Shown: positions 52,081-61,923, numbered from the stretch's first letter. The stretch is DNA of 64,000 nt from Micromonospora sp. C95 (GCF_018070465.1 NZ_JAGPXT010000005.1:186001-250000); one strand, 5' to 3'. Made by a program: numbers and translations. The notes: generated by a model not told the origin, from the letters alone.

Positions 52081-52116
52081 CTCGGGGTGGGGCCCGTGGA
52101 CGGGCCCCACCCCGAG
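52081..52116 (+). terminator. Terminator of the subtilase gene
   Basis: A perfect 17-bp stem (52081-52097 with 52100-52116) with a two-base loop begins 2 bases after the stop codon. It is GC-rich with no U-run, as common in actinobacteria. Confidence 0.8.
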
Positions 52117-52258
52117 TCCAACCGGCGCAACTGCCCGGGCGGCGACCATCCGTCAGGCGAAGCCGATCAGCACGCCGGCTGAAGCATCGAGTCCGGCGAG
52201 TGCCCGAGACCGTGACATGGTCAGGTTTGGCCGTTGGGCCGGGCGGGGATGCCCGATC

Positions 52259-52585
52259 ATGCGCATCGAGCTAGACCAGCCGGACGCCCGCGAACTGTTC
52301 TGGGAAGGACTGCGGGACGTGGCCTACGCAGCCGCACGCCACCAGGATCAAGCTCTCTTCCAGGCAATTGTCAAGATCGGCAGGGCGGGTATGGCGCAGG
52401 GCATCGAGGTGGTGTCGTCCAACGGGCTGTTCCTGCAATGTCCGATCTGTGCTGCTCTGCCAGGTCAGCACTGCATCAACGTGCCGAGTCACCCACTCGG
52501 AGATCGCGCGTGTCATCCCGAGCGGGTCGAACTGGCCGCGAAGGCGCTGAGCGGAGAGGCCCCTCTTCCCCCTCCGCTGCGCTGA
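52259..52585 (+). CDS. Small zinc-knuckle protein
   Basis: The 108-residue protein starts MRIELDQPDARELFWEGLRD. Its C-terminal half has LQCPICAALPGQHCINVPSH followed by PLGDRACHPERVEL, a CxxC...C...CH pattern like the small Cys/His zinc domains of actinobacterial and phage-associated proteins (CPxCGAxPGxxC, then H..R). I cannot name a family. Its codons are less GC3-biased than neighbouring genes, which together with its place after tRNA-Pro fits acquired DNA. Confidence 0.6.
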   Translation: MRIELDQPDARELFWEGLRDVAYAAARHQDQALFQAIVKIGRAGMAQGIEVVSSNGLFLQCPICAALPGQHCINVPSHPLGDRACHPERVELAAKALSGEAPLPPPLR

Positions 52586-52641
52586 CGGCTCTGATCGAGA
52601 TGCTCGCCTGTTCGGACGGCAGGCGCTGGAGCTCACCCACC

Positions 52642-53106
52642 TCAGCCAACCCGGTGGCGGTGCTCCCTGCGTAGCCGCGCGGCCTGCACGGCGGCAACGC
52701 CGAGGAGAACCAACAGCACCGGGCCGCCGACGAGGACGACGAGACCAGCGCCGATGTTCGCACCGATCGCCCCGGCTGTCATGATCCGCCAGCCGACACC
52801 GAGCAACACGCCGGCCAGCATCAGCGGTACGAGCGCCAACCACCAGCGGGGCTCAAGCTTGCGGCTGACGGTGGCGCGGATCAGCAGGACCAGCGACACC
52901 ACCATGAGCGCACCGGCCACGGCCACCAACACCCGATCGCCGACCGCGCCCAGACTGACCGGCTCCACCGCATAGTCGAGCGGCTCTCCCTCGGCGGCGA
53001 GTTGCCGCGCCGCCCCGCCGGTCAGGTCGCCGACAAGCCACGCGGTCACCACGGGTGTACTCAGCAGCAGCGCCACCACCAGCACCGCAACACGACGCCT
53101 CAACAT
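52642..53106 (-). CDS. Small integral membrane protein
   Basis: The 154-residue protein has about four hydrophobic helices (VAVLVVALLLSTPVVTAWLV, VLVAVAGALMVVSLVLLI, WWLALVPLMLAGVLLGV and GAGLVVLVGGPVLLVLLGVA) with a loop of about 30 residues after the first. AGAGGG precedes the ATG at 53106. No family is recognised. It converges on the zinc-knuckle gene with a 56-bp gap. Confidence 0.7.
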   Translation of the reverse strand: MLRRRVAVLVVALLLSTPVVTAWLVGDLTGGAARQLAAEGEPLDYAVEPVSLGAVGDRVLVAVAGALMVVSLVLLIRATVSRKLEPRWWLALVPLMLAGVLLGVGWRIMTAGAIGANIGAGLVVLVGGPVLLVLLGVAAVQAARLRREHRHRVG

Positions 53107-53325
53107 GACAGCCCTCTGTCCCGCTGGGGGTGTCGAGTCGGACGGCCCGGACGACACCAGCAACCTGAGCGAACCACGATAGTGATTCGCGTCGTTCGTC
53201 GTCGCCCCGGGCCACCTCCTGGTCACACGGTGCTCCGGATCACGCTTTCGGCACACGCTGCGGACCATCCGGCAGCGATGTCGGCCCCACCCCTGCGGGT
53301 TTCGGCCCGTCGCCGGGGGGACCGG

Positions 53326-54105
53326 TCAGAAGCCGCAGGTCATCCCGGCGGTGTGGCTCACCTGGACGGTGTGCGTGACGCAGCCCGCCCGGTTCGCCAG
53401 GTGCAGCAGCAGCGCGGTCGGCTCGGCGACCCACCCGACCCGCTCGTCGTCGCTCATGGTCAGCGTCGTCTGCCGCCAGGTGCTCGGGGCGACCGACAAC
53501 ACCGTGCCCGCGAAGGTCGCGGTCACCGAGCGGTGCAGGTGGCCGGCGGCGACGCGTACCACGTGCGGGTGTCGGAGCAGCACCTCGGCGAACTCGGCAC
53601 CGTCGGCGAGCCGGATCGAGTCGGCGACCGGGATGCCGACCTCGACCGGTGGATGGTGCAGGCAGACCACGGCCGGCACGTCGGGGCGCGCGGCCAGCGC
53701 GCCGTCCAGCCAGGTGAGCTGCTCGTCGCCGAGCCGCCCGCCGTCCGAGCCGGGGACCAGGGAGTCGAGCACCACCACTGTCGCCCCGGGATGATCGACC
53801 TGGTAGTGCGCGGAGAAGCCGCCGCCGAGCCAGGGCGTGCCGCCGAAGGCGTCGAGCAGCGACTCCCGGTCGTCGTGGTTGCCGGTGACCAGGTGCACCG
53901 GCAACGGAAACCGCCCGAGCACCTCGCGCAGCACGGCGTACTCGTCGGGACGGCCGTGATCGGCCAGATCGCCGGTGATGACCACGCAGTCGGGCCGGGG
54001 GTTCAGCGCCAGCACCCGGCCGAGCGCCCGGTGCAGGCCGGCGGCCGGCTCGGCACCGAGGACGCCGGTGGTCAGGTGCGGATCGCTGAGATGAGCGATG
54101 AGCAT
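53326..54105 (-). CDS. CpdA-like class III cyclic nucleotide phosphodiesterase
   Basis: The 259-residue protein has the full metallophosphoesterase motif set: SDPHL, GDLADHGRPDEY, GNHDDRESL, VVCLHHPPVEVG and AAGHLHRSV. These match CpdA-type enzymes (Rv0805, E. coli CpdA), which hydrolyse cAMP and other phosphodiesters. It is soluble, with GGGAGG before the ATG at 54105. It is divergent from a diguanylate cyclase and may lower the cAMP made by the class III cyclase elsewhere in the window. Confidence 0.88.
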   Translation of the reverse strand: MLIAHLSDPHLTTGVLGAEPAAGLHRALGRVLALNPRPDCVVITGDLADHGRPDEYAVLREVLGRFPLPVHLVTGNHDDRESLLDAFGGTPWLGGGFSAHYQVDHPGATVVVLDSLVPGSDGGRLGDEQLTWLDGALAARPDVPAVVCLHHPPVEVGIPVADSIRLADGAEFAEVLLRHPHVVRVAAGHLHRSVTATFAGTVLSVAPSTWRQTTLTMSDDERVGWVAEPTALLLHLANRAGCVTHTVQVSHTAGMTCGF

Positions 54106-54173
54106 CGGGCCTCCCACTCGACCGGAGATCCCCACGCTATCGCCGCCACGCCCCGCGCGTGGCCCCACACGCC

Positions 54174-54194
54174 TTGTCCACATCCTGTGGATAG
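54174..54194. promoter_or_regulatory. Two inverted DnaA-box-like 9-mers
   Basis: TTGTCCACA (54174-54182) matches the actinobacterial DnaA-box form. After 3 bases TGTGGATAG (54186-54194) follows, the complement of CTATCCACA. Together they form the inverted repeat TCCACA-TCC-TGTGGA between two divergent genes. TACGCT at 54236-54241 is a likely -10 for the rightward gene. Confidence 0.55.
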
Positions 54195-54240
54195 CACATG
54201 TGTACGACCACAGTCGGCTCGCAGCTCCGCGTGAGTACGC

Positions 54241-55713
54241 TTGATCCGCGACCCGGCGCCACCGGGATCGGATCCGACCTGGGACGACGTGCGAGTGGAT
54301 CACCAGAAAGTCATCCGTGACGTCACGGTCCGCCTGCCCATGGCGTCGACCGTCGCCGAGGTCTGCGAGGCGACCGTCGAGACCCTCGCCCGGCACACCC
54401 CCGCCACGATCGCCGTCCTGCTGCACGTGCACGGCCGGCTGCGCTGCGTCGCCGCCACCGGATCCTGGCAGGTCTTCGCCACCGTCGCGCCGGACGCCGG
54501 AATCGTCGGCCGGGTCTACACCGCTGGACGCTCCGCCGTCGTTCCGGATGTCGCCGCCGACGCCGCGCACATCCCGGTACGCCCCGACGTCACCGCCGAG
54601 GTGTGCGTACCGGTGCTGAACCCGGCGGGCCGGACCATCGGCGTACTCGACCTGCAGTGGACCGGGGCGGCCGACCTCGCCTCGTGGCGGGTGGTCGCCG
54701 AACAGGTCGCCGCCCGCCTCGGCGCCCGGATCTCGACGCTCGGCGGACCGGCGGAGAGCCGCAGTGAGAAGCTGCTTCGGCACGTCTCCGCGATGACCGC
54801 CGCCACCACCGAGTGGGAGCTGATGACGGCCGCGATCGCCGCGGCCCGGGACGTGTCGACCCTCGCCGCTGCCGTGCTGCTGCTCGGTGGCCGGGGCGGC
54901 CCGCGACTCGGTGCTCCGACGGTCGCGCCGGGCGAGCTGGAGACCCGGATGCGCACCGAGCTGGCCGAGCTGGACGCGCCGGCGATCGGGCGCGTCATCG
55001 ACCGGGCCCACCGCTACGGAGCCGGCTACACGCTCGGCGAGGCCGGCCATCCACCGACCGACGAGCATCAGCCGCTGGTCCGGGCGGGCGTCAGCACCCT
55101 GGTGGCGGTGCCGTTCGGGCCGCCGGAGCGCGGCGGGGTGCTGCTTGTCGCCGACGAGCGGCTACTGCGGCCGGACCCGACCACGGTCAACCTGTTGGAG
55201 CTGCTGGCCGGGCAGGCATGGGGCCTGCTCGACCGGCTACGCACCCTGGACCGGCTGCGGGAGCAGGCCAGCTCCGACCCGCTGACCGGGCTGCGGCACA
55301 CCGGCCCGTTCGGGCAGCGGATCGCCACCGTGACCCCGGGCCGCACCGCACTGCTGGCGATCGACGTGGACGGCTTCAAGACCGTCAACGACACGTACGG
55401 CCACCAGGCGGGTGACCGGGTGCTGATCGGACTCGCCCGGGCCCTGGAGGACGCGCTGCGCCAGGGCGACGAGTTGTACCGGATCGGCGGGGACGAGTTC
55501 GTCGCGGTGATCGAGGTGAGTCGCCCCGAGGAGGCGGTACGCGTCGCCGAACGGCTCACCGAGGCGGCCCGCCGGGTAGGCCGCACGATCAGCGTCGGCG
55601 TGGCCCTCCCCCGCCCCGGCGAGCCACCCGAACTCGCCCTGCGCCGCGCCGACCAGGCCCTCTACGCAGTCAAACGACAAGGCCGCGACGGCGTCCACCT
55701 CTCCGCCGCCTAA
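54241..55713 (+). CDS. Diguanylate cyclase with GAF domains and GGDEF domain
   Basis: The protein, up to 490 residues, has an N-terminal GAF domain (HTPATIAVLLHVHGRLRCVA, then VCVPVLNPAGRTIGVLDLQW), a second, weaker GAF-like region (STLVAVPFGPPERGGVLLVA) and a C-terminal GGDEF domain. The active site is intact (LYRIGGDEFVAVIE; SDPLTGLRH; AIDVDGFKTVND). RQGD precedes GGDEF by five residues, the spacing of the product-inhibition I-site. It should make c-di-GMP in response to a small molecule bound to GAF. The TTG at 54241 is uncertain; GTG 54289 and GTG 54295 are alternatives. Confidence 0.88.
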   Translation: MIRDPAPPGSDPTWDDVRVDHQKVIRDVTVRLPMASTVAEVCEATVETLARHTPATIAVLLHVHGRLRCVAATGSWQVFATVAPDAGIVGRVYTAGRSAVVPDVAADAAHIPVRPDVTAEVCVPVLNPAGRTIGVLDLQWTGAADLASWRVVAEQVAARLGARISTLGGPAESRSEKLLRHVSAMTAATTEWELMTAAIAAARDVSTLAAAVLLLGGRGGPRLGAPTVAPGELETRMRTELAELDAPAIGRVIDRAHRYGAGYTLGEAGHPPTDEHQPLVRAGVSTLVAVPFGPPERGGVLLVADERLLRPDPTTVNLLELLAGQAWGLLDRLRTLDRLREQASSDPLTGLRHTGPFGQRIATVTPGRTALLAIDVDGFKTVNDTYGHQAGDRVLIGLARALEDALRQGDELYRIGGDEFVAVIEVSRPEEAVRVAERLTEAARRVGRTISVGVALPRPGEPPELALRRADQALYAVKRQGRDGVHLSAA

Positions 55714-55740
55714 CCCCACCCCCGCCTCGCCTCATCCCGC

Positions 55741-55765
55741 CTCGCCTCGCCTCGCCTCGCCTCGC
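55741..55765. repeat. CTCGC pentanucleotide tandem repeat
   Basis: CTCGC is repeated five times in a row, with two more related units just before it. It lies between convergent genes, directly before a stem-loop. Confidence 0.85.
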
Positions 55766-55822
55766 TGATCATGAAGTTATTGCCATGGAGAGCGCTCCCA
55801 GGCGACAACAACTTCATGATCA
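55766..55822. terminator. Stem-loop between convergent diguanylate cyclase and asd
   Basis: TGATCATGAAGTTATTG (55766-55782) pairs with 55806-55822 with one mismatch (13 bp perfect). The loop contains a GAGCGCTC palindrome. Position between convergent genes fits a bidirectional terminator, but the sequence also resembles other intergenic stem-loops of this window. Confidence 0.7.
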
Positions 55823-55853
55823 ATGGACCCGGGCAGGGGGGCGGGTGGGGGTG

Positions 55854-56915
55854 TCAGGGGTGGGGTAGGTCTTTGGCGAGGAGTTCGGCGATCTGGGCGG
55901 TGTTGAGGGCGGCGCCTTTGCGGAGGTTGTCGCCGGTGACGAAGAAGTCCAGGGCGCGTGGGTCGTCGACGGCGCGGCGGATCCGGCCGACCCAGGAAGG
56001 GTCGGTACCCACCGCGTCGATCGGCATCGGGAACTCGCCGGCCGCAGGGTCGTCGACCACGATCACCCCGGGCGCGTTGCGCAGCACGCTCCGGGCGCCC
56101 TCGGCGTCGATCTCCGTGGCGAAAACGGCGTGCACCGCGACCGAGTGGCCGGTCACCACGGGAACCCGCACGCAGGTGGCGGAGACCTTGAGGTCACGCA
56201 GCCCGAGGATCTTGCGCGACTCGTTGCGCAGCTTCATCTCCTCGGACGACCAGCCACCGTCGGCCAGCGAGCCCGCCCAGGGGACCACGTTGAGCGCCAG
56301 CGGCGCGGGGAACGGGCCGAGTTCGTCGCCGACCGCCTGCCGCACGTCGCCGGTCCGCGAGCCGAGCAGCCGGTCACCGGCCACCTTCGCCAGCTGGTCG
56401 TGCAGCGCGTCCGCGCCGACCTGACCGGCGCCGGAGACCGCCTGGTACGAGGCGAGCACCAGCTCCCGCAGGCCGTACTCGCGGTGCAGCGGAGCGACCG
56501 CCACGATCATCGCGAGCGTCGTGCAGTTGGCGTTGGCGACGATCCCCCGGGGCCGGTTGCGCAACTGCTCCGGGTTGATCTCGGGCACCACCAGCGGCAC
56601 GTCGGGATCCATCCGGAAGGCGCCCGAGTTGTCCACCACCACCGCCCCACGGCTGACCGCGATGGGTGCCCAGTGGGCGGCCACCTCGTCCGGCACGTCG
56701 AACATCGCCACGTCGACGCCGTCGAGCGCCTTCTCGGTGAGAGCCTGGACGGTCAGCTCCTCGCCCCGGCAGCGGACCTTGCGCCCGGCGGAGCGTTCGG
56801 AGGCCAACAGCCGGATCTCGCCCCAGACGTTGCGCCGCCCGGTGAGCAGCTCGCACATCACCGTGCCGACGGCACCCGTCGCCCCGACCACGGCCAGGGT
56901 GGGCAGCCTGGCCAC
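55854..56915 (-). CDS. asd: Aspartate-semialdehyde dehydrogenase
   Basis: The 353-residue enzyme makes aspartate semialdehyde, the branch to lysine, threonine, methionine and diaminopimelate. It shows an NADP fold (AVVGATGAVG), the catalytic Cys (ANANCTTLAM) and the catalytic His (VVTGHSVAVHAVF). The GTG at 56915 lies 5 bp after the lysC stop, so the two form an operon. The length is typical. Confidence 0.96.
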   Translation of the reverse strand: MARLPTLAVVGATGAVGTVMCELLTGRRNVWGEIRLLASERSAGRKVRCRGEELTVQALTEKALDGVDVAMFDVPDEVAAHWAPIAVSRGAVVVDNSGAFRMDPDVPLVVPEINPEQLRNRPRGIVANANCTTLAMIVAVAPLHREYGLRELVLASYQAVSGAGQVGADALHDQLAKVAGDRLLGSRTGDVRQAVGDELGPFPAPLALNVVPWAGSLADGGWSSEEMKLRNESRKILGLRDLKVSATCVRVPVVTGHSVAVHAVFATEIDAEGARSVLRNAPGVIVVDDPAAGEFPMPIDAVGTDPSWVGRIRRAVDDPRALDFFVTGDNLRKGAALNTAQIAELLAKDLPHP

Positions 56916-56920
56916 CCGGG

Positions 56921-57439
56921 CTACCGCCCCGTCCCCGCGTACACCACGGCTTCGGTGTCGCCGCCGAGGTCGAAGGCCTCGTGGATGGCCCGGACCGCCG
57001 CGTCGAGGTCGGTGTCCCGGCAGACCACCGAGACGCGGATCTCCGAGGTGGAGATCATCTCTATGTTCACTCCGGCCTGGCCCAGCGCGGCGAAGAAGCC
57101 GGCGGCCACCCCGGGGTGCGACCGCATACCGGCGCCGATCAGGGAGACCTTGCCGACGTGGTCGTCGTAGAGCAGGCCCTTGAAGTTCAGAATCTCCTGG
57201 ATCTTGCTCAGGGCGGCCATCGCGGTCGGACCGTCGGTCTTCGGCAGGGTGAAGGAGATGTCCGTACGACCCGTGCCCTCGGTGGAGACGTTCTGCACGA
57301 TCATGTCGATGTTGATCTCAGCGCTTGCGACGGTGTCGAAGATCTGCGCGGCGGCGCCGGGCTCGTCGGGCACTCCGACGATAGTGATCTTGGCCTCGCT
57401 TCGGTCGTGGGCGACCCCGGTGATCAGTGCCTGCTCCAC
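56921..57439 (-). CDS. lysC: Aspartokinase, beta subunit (internal in-frame start)
   Basis: GTG 57439 ([17 protein letters not shown]) lies 6 bases after GGAGGAG (57446-57452, minus strand), an unusually strong ribosome site inside the gene. The product, 172 residues, would consist of the two ACT domains. The beta subunit of C. glutamicum aspartokinase is also 172 residues and made from an internal start. Confidence 0.8.
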   Translation of the reverse strand: MEQALITGVAHDRSEAKITIVGVPDEPGAAAQIFDTVASAEINIDMIVQNVSTEGTGRTDISFTLPKTDGPTAMAALSKIQEILNFKGLLYDDHVGKVSLIGAGMRSHPGVAAGFFAALGQAGVNIEMISTSEIRVSVVCRDTDLDAAVRAIHEAFDLGGDTEAVVYAGTGR

Positions 57440-58186
57440 AGAGAGCTCCTCCATCGATCCGGTGACCATCGTGCCGGTGTTTGTCGAGTATGACGAACGG
57501 ACGTGGATCGGCAGCCCGGCCCGCCGGGCGTACTCCACGCTACGCAGGTGCAACACCTTGGCGCCGCAGGCGGCCAGCTCAAGCATCTCCTCGTAGGTGA
57601 TCTGCCTGATGTGCCGGGCGTTGGGCACGATCCGCGGATCGGCGGTGAACACCCCGTCCACGTCGGTGTAGATCTCGCAGACGTCCGCGCGCAGCGCTGC
57701 GGCCAGCGCCACGGCGGTGGTGTCGGACCCGCCTCGCCCGAGGGTGGTGACGTCTTTGGTGTCCTGCGAGACTCCTTGGAAGCCGGCGACGATGACCACC
57801 GATCCCTCGTCCAGTGCGCCCTTCAGGCGCCCCGGGGTGACGTCGATGATCCGCGCCCGGCCGTGCACCGACGTGGTGATCACGCCGGCCTGGGAACCGG
57901 TGAACGAACGGGCTTCGTACCCCAGGTTGTGGATCGCCATGGCGAGCAGCGCCATGGAGATCCGCTCGCCGGCGGTGAGGAGCATGTCCAGCTCCCGCCC
58001 GGGCGGCAACGGGCTCACCTGGTTGGCCAGGTCGAGCAGTTCGTCGGTGGTGTCGCCCATCGCGGAGACCACCACGACCACGTCGTCGCCGGCCTTGCGG
58101 GCAGCGACGATGCGCTCGGCCACCCGCTTGATCCGCTCGGCGTTGGCGACGGAGGACCCGCCGTACTTCTGCACCACGAGTGCCAC
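56921..58186 (-). CDS. lysC: Aspartokinase, alpha subunit reading frame
   Basis: Enzyme of 421 residues that phosphorylates aspartate. The kinase domain has [22 protein letters not shown] and [12 protein letters not shown]; the C-terminal part holds two ACT domains ([20 protein letters not shown] and [18 protein letters not shown]) for lysine/threonine feedback. The length equals the alpha subunit of Corynebacterium glutamicum (421). GTG 58186 has GGGAGGG upstream. TACCCT at 58296-58301 gives a leader of about 100 bases containing a duplicated hairpin. An internal start at 57439 can give the beta subunit. Confidence 0.95.
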   Translation of the reverse strand: MALVVQKYGGSSVANAERIKRVAERIVAARKAGDDVVVVVSAMGDTTDELLDLANQVSPLPPGRELDMLLTAGERISMALLAMAIHNLGYEARSFTGSQAGVITTSVHGRARIIDVTPGRLKGALDEGSVVIVAGFQGVSQDTKDVTTLGRGGSDTTAVALAAALRADVCEIYTDVDGVFTADPRIVPNARHIRQITYEEMLELAACGAKVLHLRSVEYARRAGLPIHVRSSYSTNTGTMVTGSMEELSVEQALITGVAHDRSEAKITIVGVPDEPGAAAQIFDTVASAEINIDMIVQNVSTEGTGRTDISFTLPKTDGPTAMAALSKIQEILNFKGLLYDDHVGKVSLIGAGMRSHPGVAAGFFAALGQAGVNIEMISTSEIRVSVVCRDTDLDAAVRAIHEAFDLGGDTEAVVYAGTGR

Positions 58187-58211
58187 GACGGTGCACTCCC
58201 TCCCGGTTGCC

Positions 58212-58266
58212 CTGAGCGTGCCGACGCCGCCGGCACCAAGCTGAGCGTGCCGACGCCGCCGGCACC
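58212..58266 (-). repeat. 26-bp direct repeat (tandem hairpins) in the lysC leader
   Basis: Two perfect 26-bp copies (58212-58237 and 58241-58266) are separated by 3 bases. Each contains TGCCG-N7-CGGCA, so each can form a short hairpin in the mRNA leader. The copies lie between the predicted -10 (58296-58301) and the start codon. Confidence 0.8.
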
Positions 58267-58295
58267 GGGGCCGGCGGCGCGGGTCGGACGATCTC

Positions 58296-58301
58296 AGGGT
58301 A
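58296..58301 (-). promoter_or_regulatory. -10 element (TACCCT) of lysC-asd
   Basis: TACCCT on the minus strand about 110 bases upstream of the lysC start places the duplicated hairpins within the leader transcript. Confidence 0.35.
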
Positions 58302-58425
58302 TCGGGCGTCTCTGACCGCCAGGTCAGGTGATCCCACGATCCGGCCTGCCGGCCCGACGGCAGTGGCCTGCGACACGCTGGAAACGCCGGCCGTTGCGGG
58401 GCTGTGCCGAGCCCGGCCGAGCACC

Positions 58426-58431
58426 CAGAAT
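58426..58431 (+). promoter_or_regulatory. -10-like CAGAAT of the lipoprotein gene
   Basis: CAGAAT, 6 bases, then GTG at 58438. It departs from TANNNT at its first base but keeps A2 and T6. Confidence 0.35.
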
Positions 58432-58437
58432 GACCGG

Positions 58438-59253
58438 GTGCCCGCCGCCCATCATCCGCACCGCCACCTGATCGCCGCGCTCGCGCTCGCCGTGCCCGCA
58501 CTCCTCGCCGCCTGCTCGCCCGACCCGCCCACCGACCCCGCACCGCCCCCGACCGTCCCACCCCGCCCGGCCGGCCCGGATGCGGCCCGGGACGAGTTGG
58601 CCGCCCTCGCGGCCGCCGCCCAGGACCGGCACCTGGTCGCCCGGTACACGTTGCGGGTGGACGGGACCGCTGACCGTCTGATCGTCTTCACCAGCGCCAA
58701 CGACGGCAGCTGGCGGGTGGACGTGCCGGGCGGGGCGCTCGGCGGCACCGCCGACATCGCGCTGGCCGCCATCGCGGAGGGGTTGTTCCAGTGCGGGCTG
58801 CCCTCGGCCGCCCGACCGGAGCCGGCAAGTTGCGTACGCCTCGGTGAGCCCGACGACACGCTGCCGCGCCGGCTGGATCCCCGGGTGCAGCACCCGTTCA
58901 CCGACTGGCTCGACGTGCTGACCGACCGGCGCGCCCCGTTGTCGGTGTCGCCGGCCATGGCACTTCCCGATGCGACTGGTAACTGCTATTCGGTGGAGAC
59001 CACCGCGGCCTCGATCAATCCGCCGCTGGACGTCGGCATCTACTGTTTCGACGCCGACGGCACACCGACCGCGGTACGGGCGGCGTTCGGCACGCTGACG
59101 CTGGCCGGTCCACCCGAACCGGCCCCCGGCACGGTCCAACTGCCCGGTCCGGTGGTCGAGGGTGAACCGCTGGGCATGGCCGCGCCGGTGGCTCCGACCA
59201 CACCCGCCGGCCCGGAGCCAACCGGTACCGACGGGCACGCGGGAACGCCCTGA
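58438..59253 (+). CDS. Putative secreted lipoprotein
   Basis: The 271-residue protein starts [20 protein letters not shown] and has a lipobox (LLAAC), so it should be lipid-anchored outside the membrane. A Pro-rich linker follows, then a domain with [40 protein letters not shown] and three widely spaced cysteines (FQCGLPS, SCVRLG, NCYSVE, with IYCFDAD). It resembles actinobacterial lipoproteins of unknown function near cell-wall genes. The C-terminus is Pro/Thr/Gly-rich. Confidence 0.75.
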   Translation: MPAAHHPHRHLIAALALAVPALLAACSPDPPTDPAPPPTVPPRPAGPDAARDELAALAAAAQDRHLVARYTLRVDGTADRLIVFTSANDGSWRVDVPGGALGGTADIALAAIAEGLFQCGLPSAARPEPASCVRLGEPDDTLPRRLDPRVQHPFTDWLDVLTDRRAPLSVSPAMALPDATGNCYSVETTAASINPPLDVGIYCFDADGTPTAVRAAFGTLTLAGPPEPAPGTVQLPGPVVEGEPLGMAAPVAPTTPAGPEPTGTDGHAGTP

Positions 59254-59290
59254 CGAGCCGACCCGTTACGGGTGTCCTTGCCCACATTTA

Positions 59291-59327
59291 CCCCTATGGG
59301 TTGACGAGCCCAAATCGCCCATACGGG
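59291..59327 (+). promoter_or_regulatory. Inverted repeat upstream of the nitroreductase gene
   Basis: CCCCTATGGG (59291-59300) and CCCATACGGG (59318-59327) are inverted copies with one mismatch, with a TTGACG (-35-like) at 59301-59306 between them. This arrangement suggests an operator over the promoter of the gene starting at 59339. Confidence 0.5.
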
Positions 59328-59338
59328 ACACTCTGCCC

Positions 59339-59887
59339 ATGACCGATCTCACTCCGCTGCTCGCCTTCCGCTGGAGTCCCCGCTCCTTCGACCCGGTCGC
59401 GGAGTTGACCTCGGCCGAGGTGATGACCCTGCTGGAGGCGGCGCGGTGGGCGCCGTCGGTCGGCAACCGGCAACCCTGGCGGTTCGCCGTCGGGCACCGC
59501 GAGGACGAGACCTTCAAGCGGATCCTCGTCAACCTGCCGCCGGGCGAACAGCGGTGGGCCGGGCGGGCCAGCCTCCTGCTGCTCGCCGCGCAGCACGCCA
59601 CCGACAACCCGTTCGCGGGGTACGACCTGGGGCAGGCCGTGGCCCACCTGACCGTGCAGGCCACCGCGCTCGGGCTGCACGTCCGCCAGGTGACCGACCT
59701 CGACCGGCGCGGCCTGGTCGCCGACCTCGACCTGCCCGCCGACGCGGAACCGTACGTCGTGGCGGCGATCGGGCAACTCGGCGACCCGTTCAGCCTGCCG
59801 GCCGACCTGTTGGTCCACGAGACCTCGCTACGCCATCGCCGACCCCTTGCCGATCTGATGCTGACCTGCTCGGCCACCGCGCGTTGA
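59339..59887 (+). CDS. Nitroreductase-family FMN oxidoreductase
   Basis: The 182-residue protein is a short nitroreductase: FRWSPRSFDPVAELTSAEV and WAPSVGNRQPWRFAVGHRE bind FMN phosphate, and GYDLGQAVAHLTVQATALGL is the family helix. Such proteins reduce nitroaromatics, quinones or flavin-linked substrates with NAD(P)H. The ATG at 59339 begins 12 bases after a CCC-TATGGG inverted repeat that may regulate it. No substrate is suggested by the context. Confidence 0.85.
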   Translation: MTDLTPLLAFRWSPRSFDPVAELTSAEVMTLLEAARWAPSVGNRQPWRFAVGHREDETFKRILVNLPPGEQRWAGRASLLLLAAQHATDNPFAGYDLGQAVAHLTVQATALGLHVRQVTDLDRRGLVADLDLPADAEPYVVAAIGQLGDPFSLPADLLVHETSLRHRRPLADLMLTCSATAR

Positions 59888-59951
59888 GGATCGTGCCGCG
59901 AGCCTCGTCCCAAATCCCGGACGACCCTTCCCAGAGCTGACGTCCACCACG

Positions 59952-59957
59952 TAGTGT
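59952..59957 (+). promoter_or_regulatory. -10-like TAGTGT upstream of the leuA leader peptide
   Basis: TAGTGT lies 9 bases before ATG 59967. It would start a transcript right at the leader peptide, about 158 bases before leuA. Confidence 0.4.
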
Positions 59958-59966
59958 CACCCTGTC

Positions 59967-60011
59967 ATGTGGCAGGCGCACCTTCTCCTTGGTCGCCGCG
60001 ACGAGGCCTGA
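59967..60011 (+). CDS. Putative leucine leader peptide of leuA
   Basis: The 14-codon reading frame MWQAHLLLGRRDEA has three consecutive Leu codons (CTT CTC CTT) near its centre, as in leu attenuator peptides. Its last codons and stop overlap the left arm of an 11-bp stem (59996-60006 with 60021-60031). A ribosome stalled on Leu codons or released at the stop would change this structure. A competing +1 frame here also looks coding, so the call is tentative. Confidence 0.55.
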   Translation: MWQAHLLLGRRDEA

Positions 60012-60031
60012 CGGCCGGCACCTCGTCGCGG
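59996..60031 (+). promoter_or_regulatory. Hairpin overlapping the leuA leader peptide
   Basis: CCGCGACGAGG (59996-60006) pairs perfectly with CCTCGTCGCGG (60021-60031), with a 14-base loop containing the leader stop codon. It is placed to act as the pause or protector hairpin of an attenuator. I cannot identify a U-tailed terminator before leuA. Confidence 0.6.
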
Positions 60032-60106
60032 AGTTGAACCGCGCCGCCAGCATTTCCCGGATGTTCCTCGGCCTCGCCGCCGACCTCCACCGCTGATGTC
60101 ACATGA

Positions 60107-61882
<1,776 letters not shown>

Positions 61883-61891
61883 GCGACCGTC

Positions 61892-61923
61892 ACGCAGGGC
61901 CCGCACCGGTGCGGGCCCTGCGT
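61892..61923. terminator. Perfect 32-base palindrome between convergent leuA and the MFS gene
   Basis: The sequence from 61892 to 61923 is its own reverse complement (15-bp arms around CG). It ends at the MFS gene's stop codon and should terminate both genes. Confidence 0.9.

Noticed and set aside
54174..54194. A replication origin
   Set aside because: Only two DnaA-like boxes, no AT-rich unwinding region and no dnaA/dnaN neighbours.
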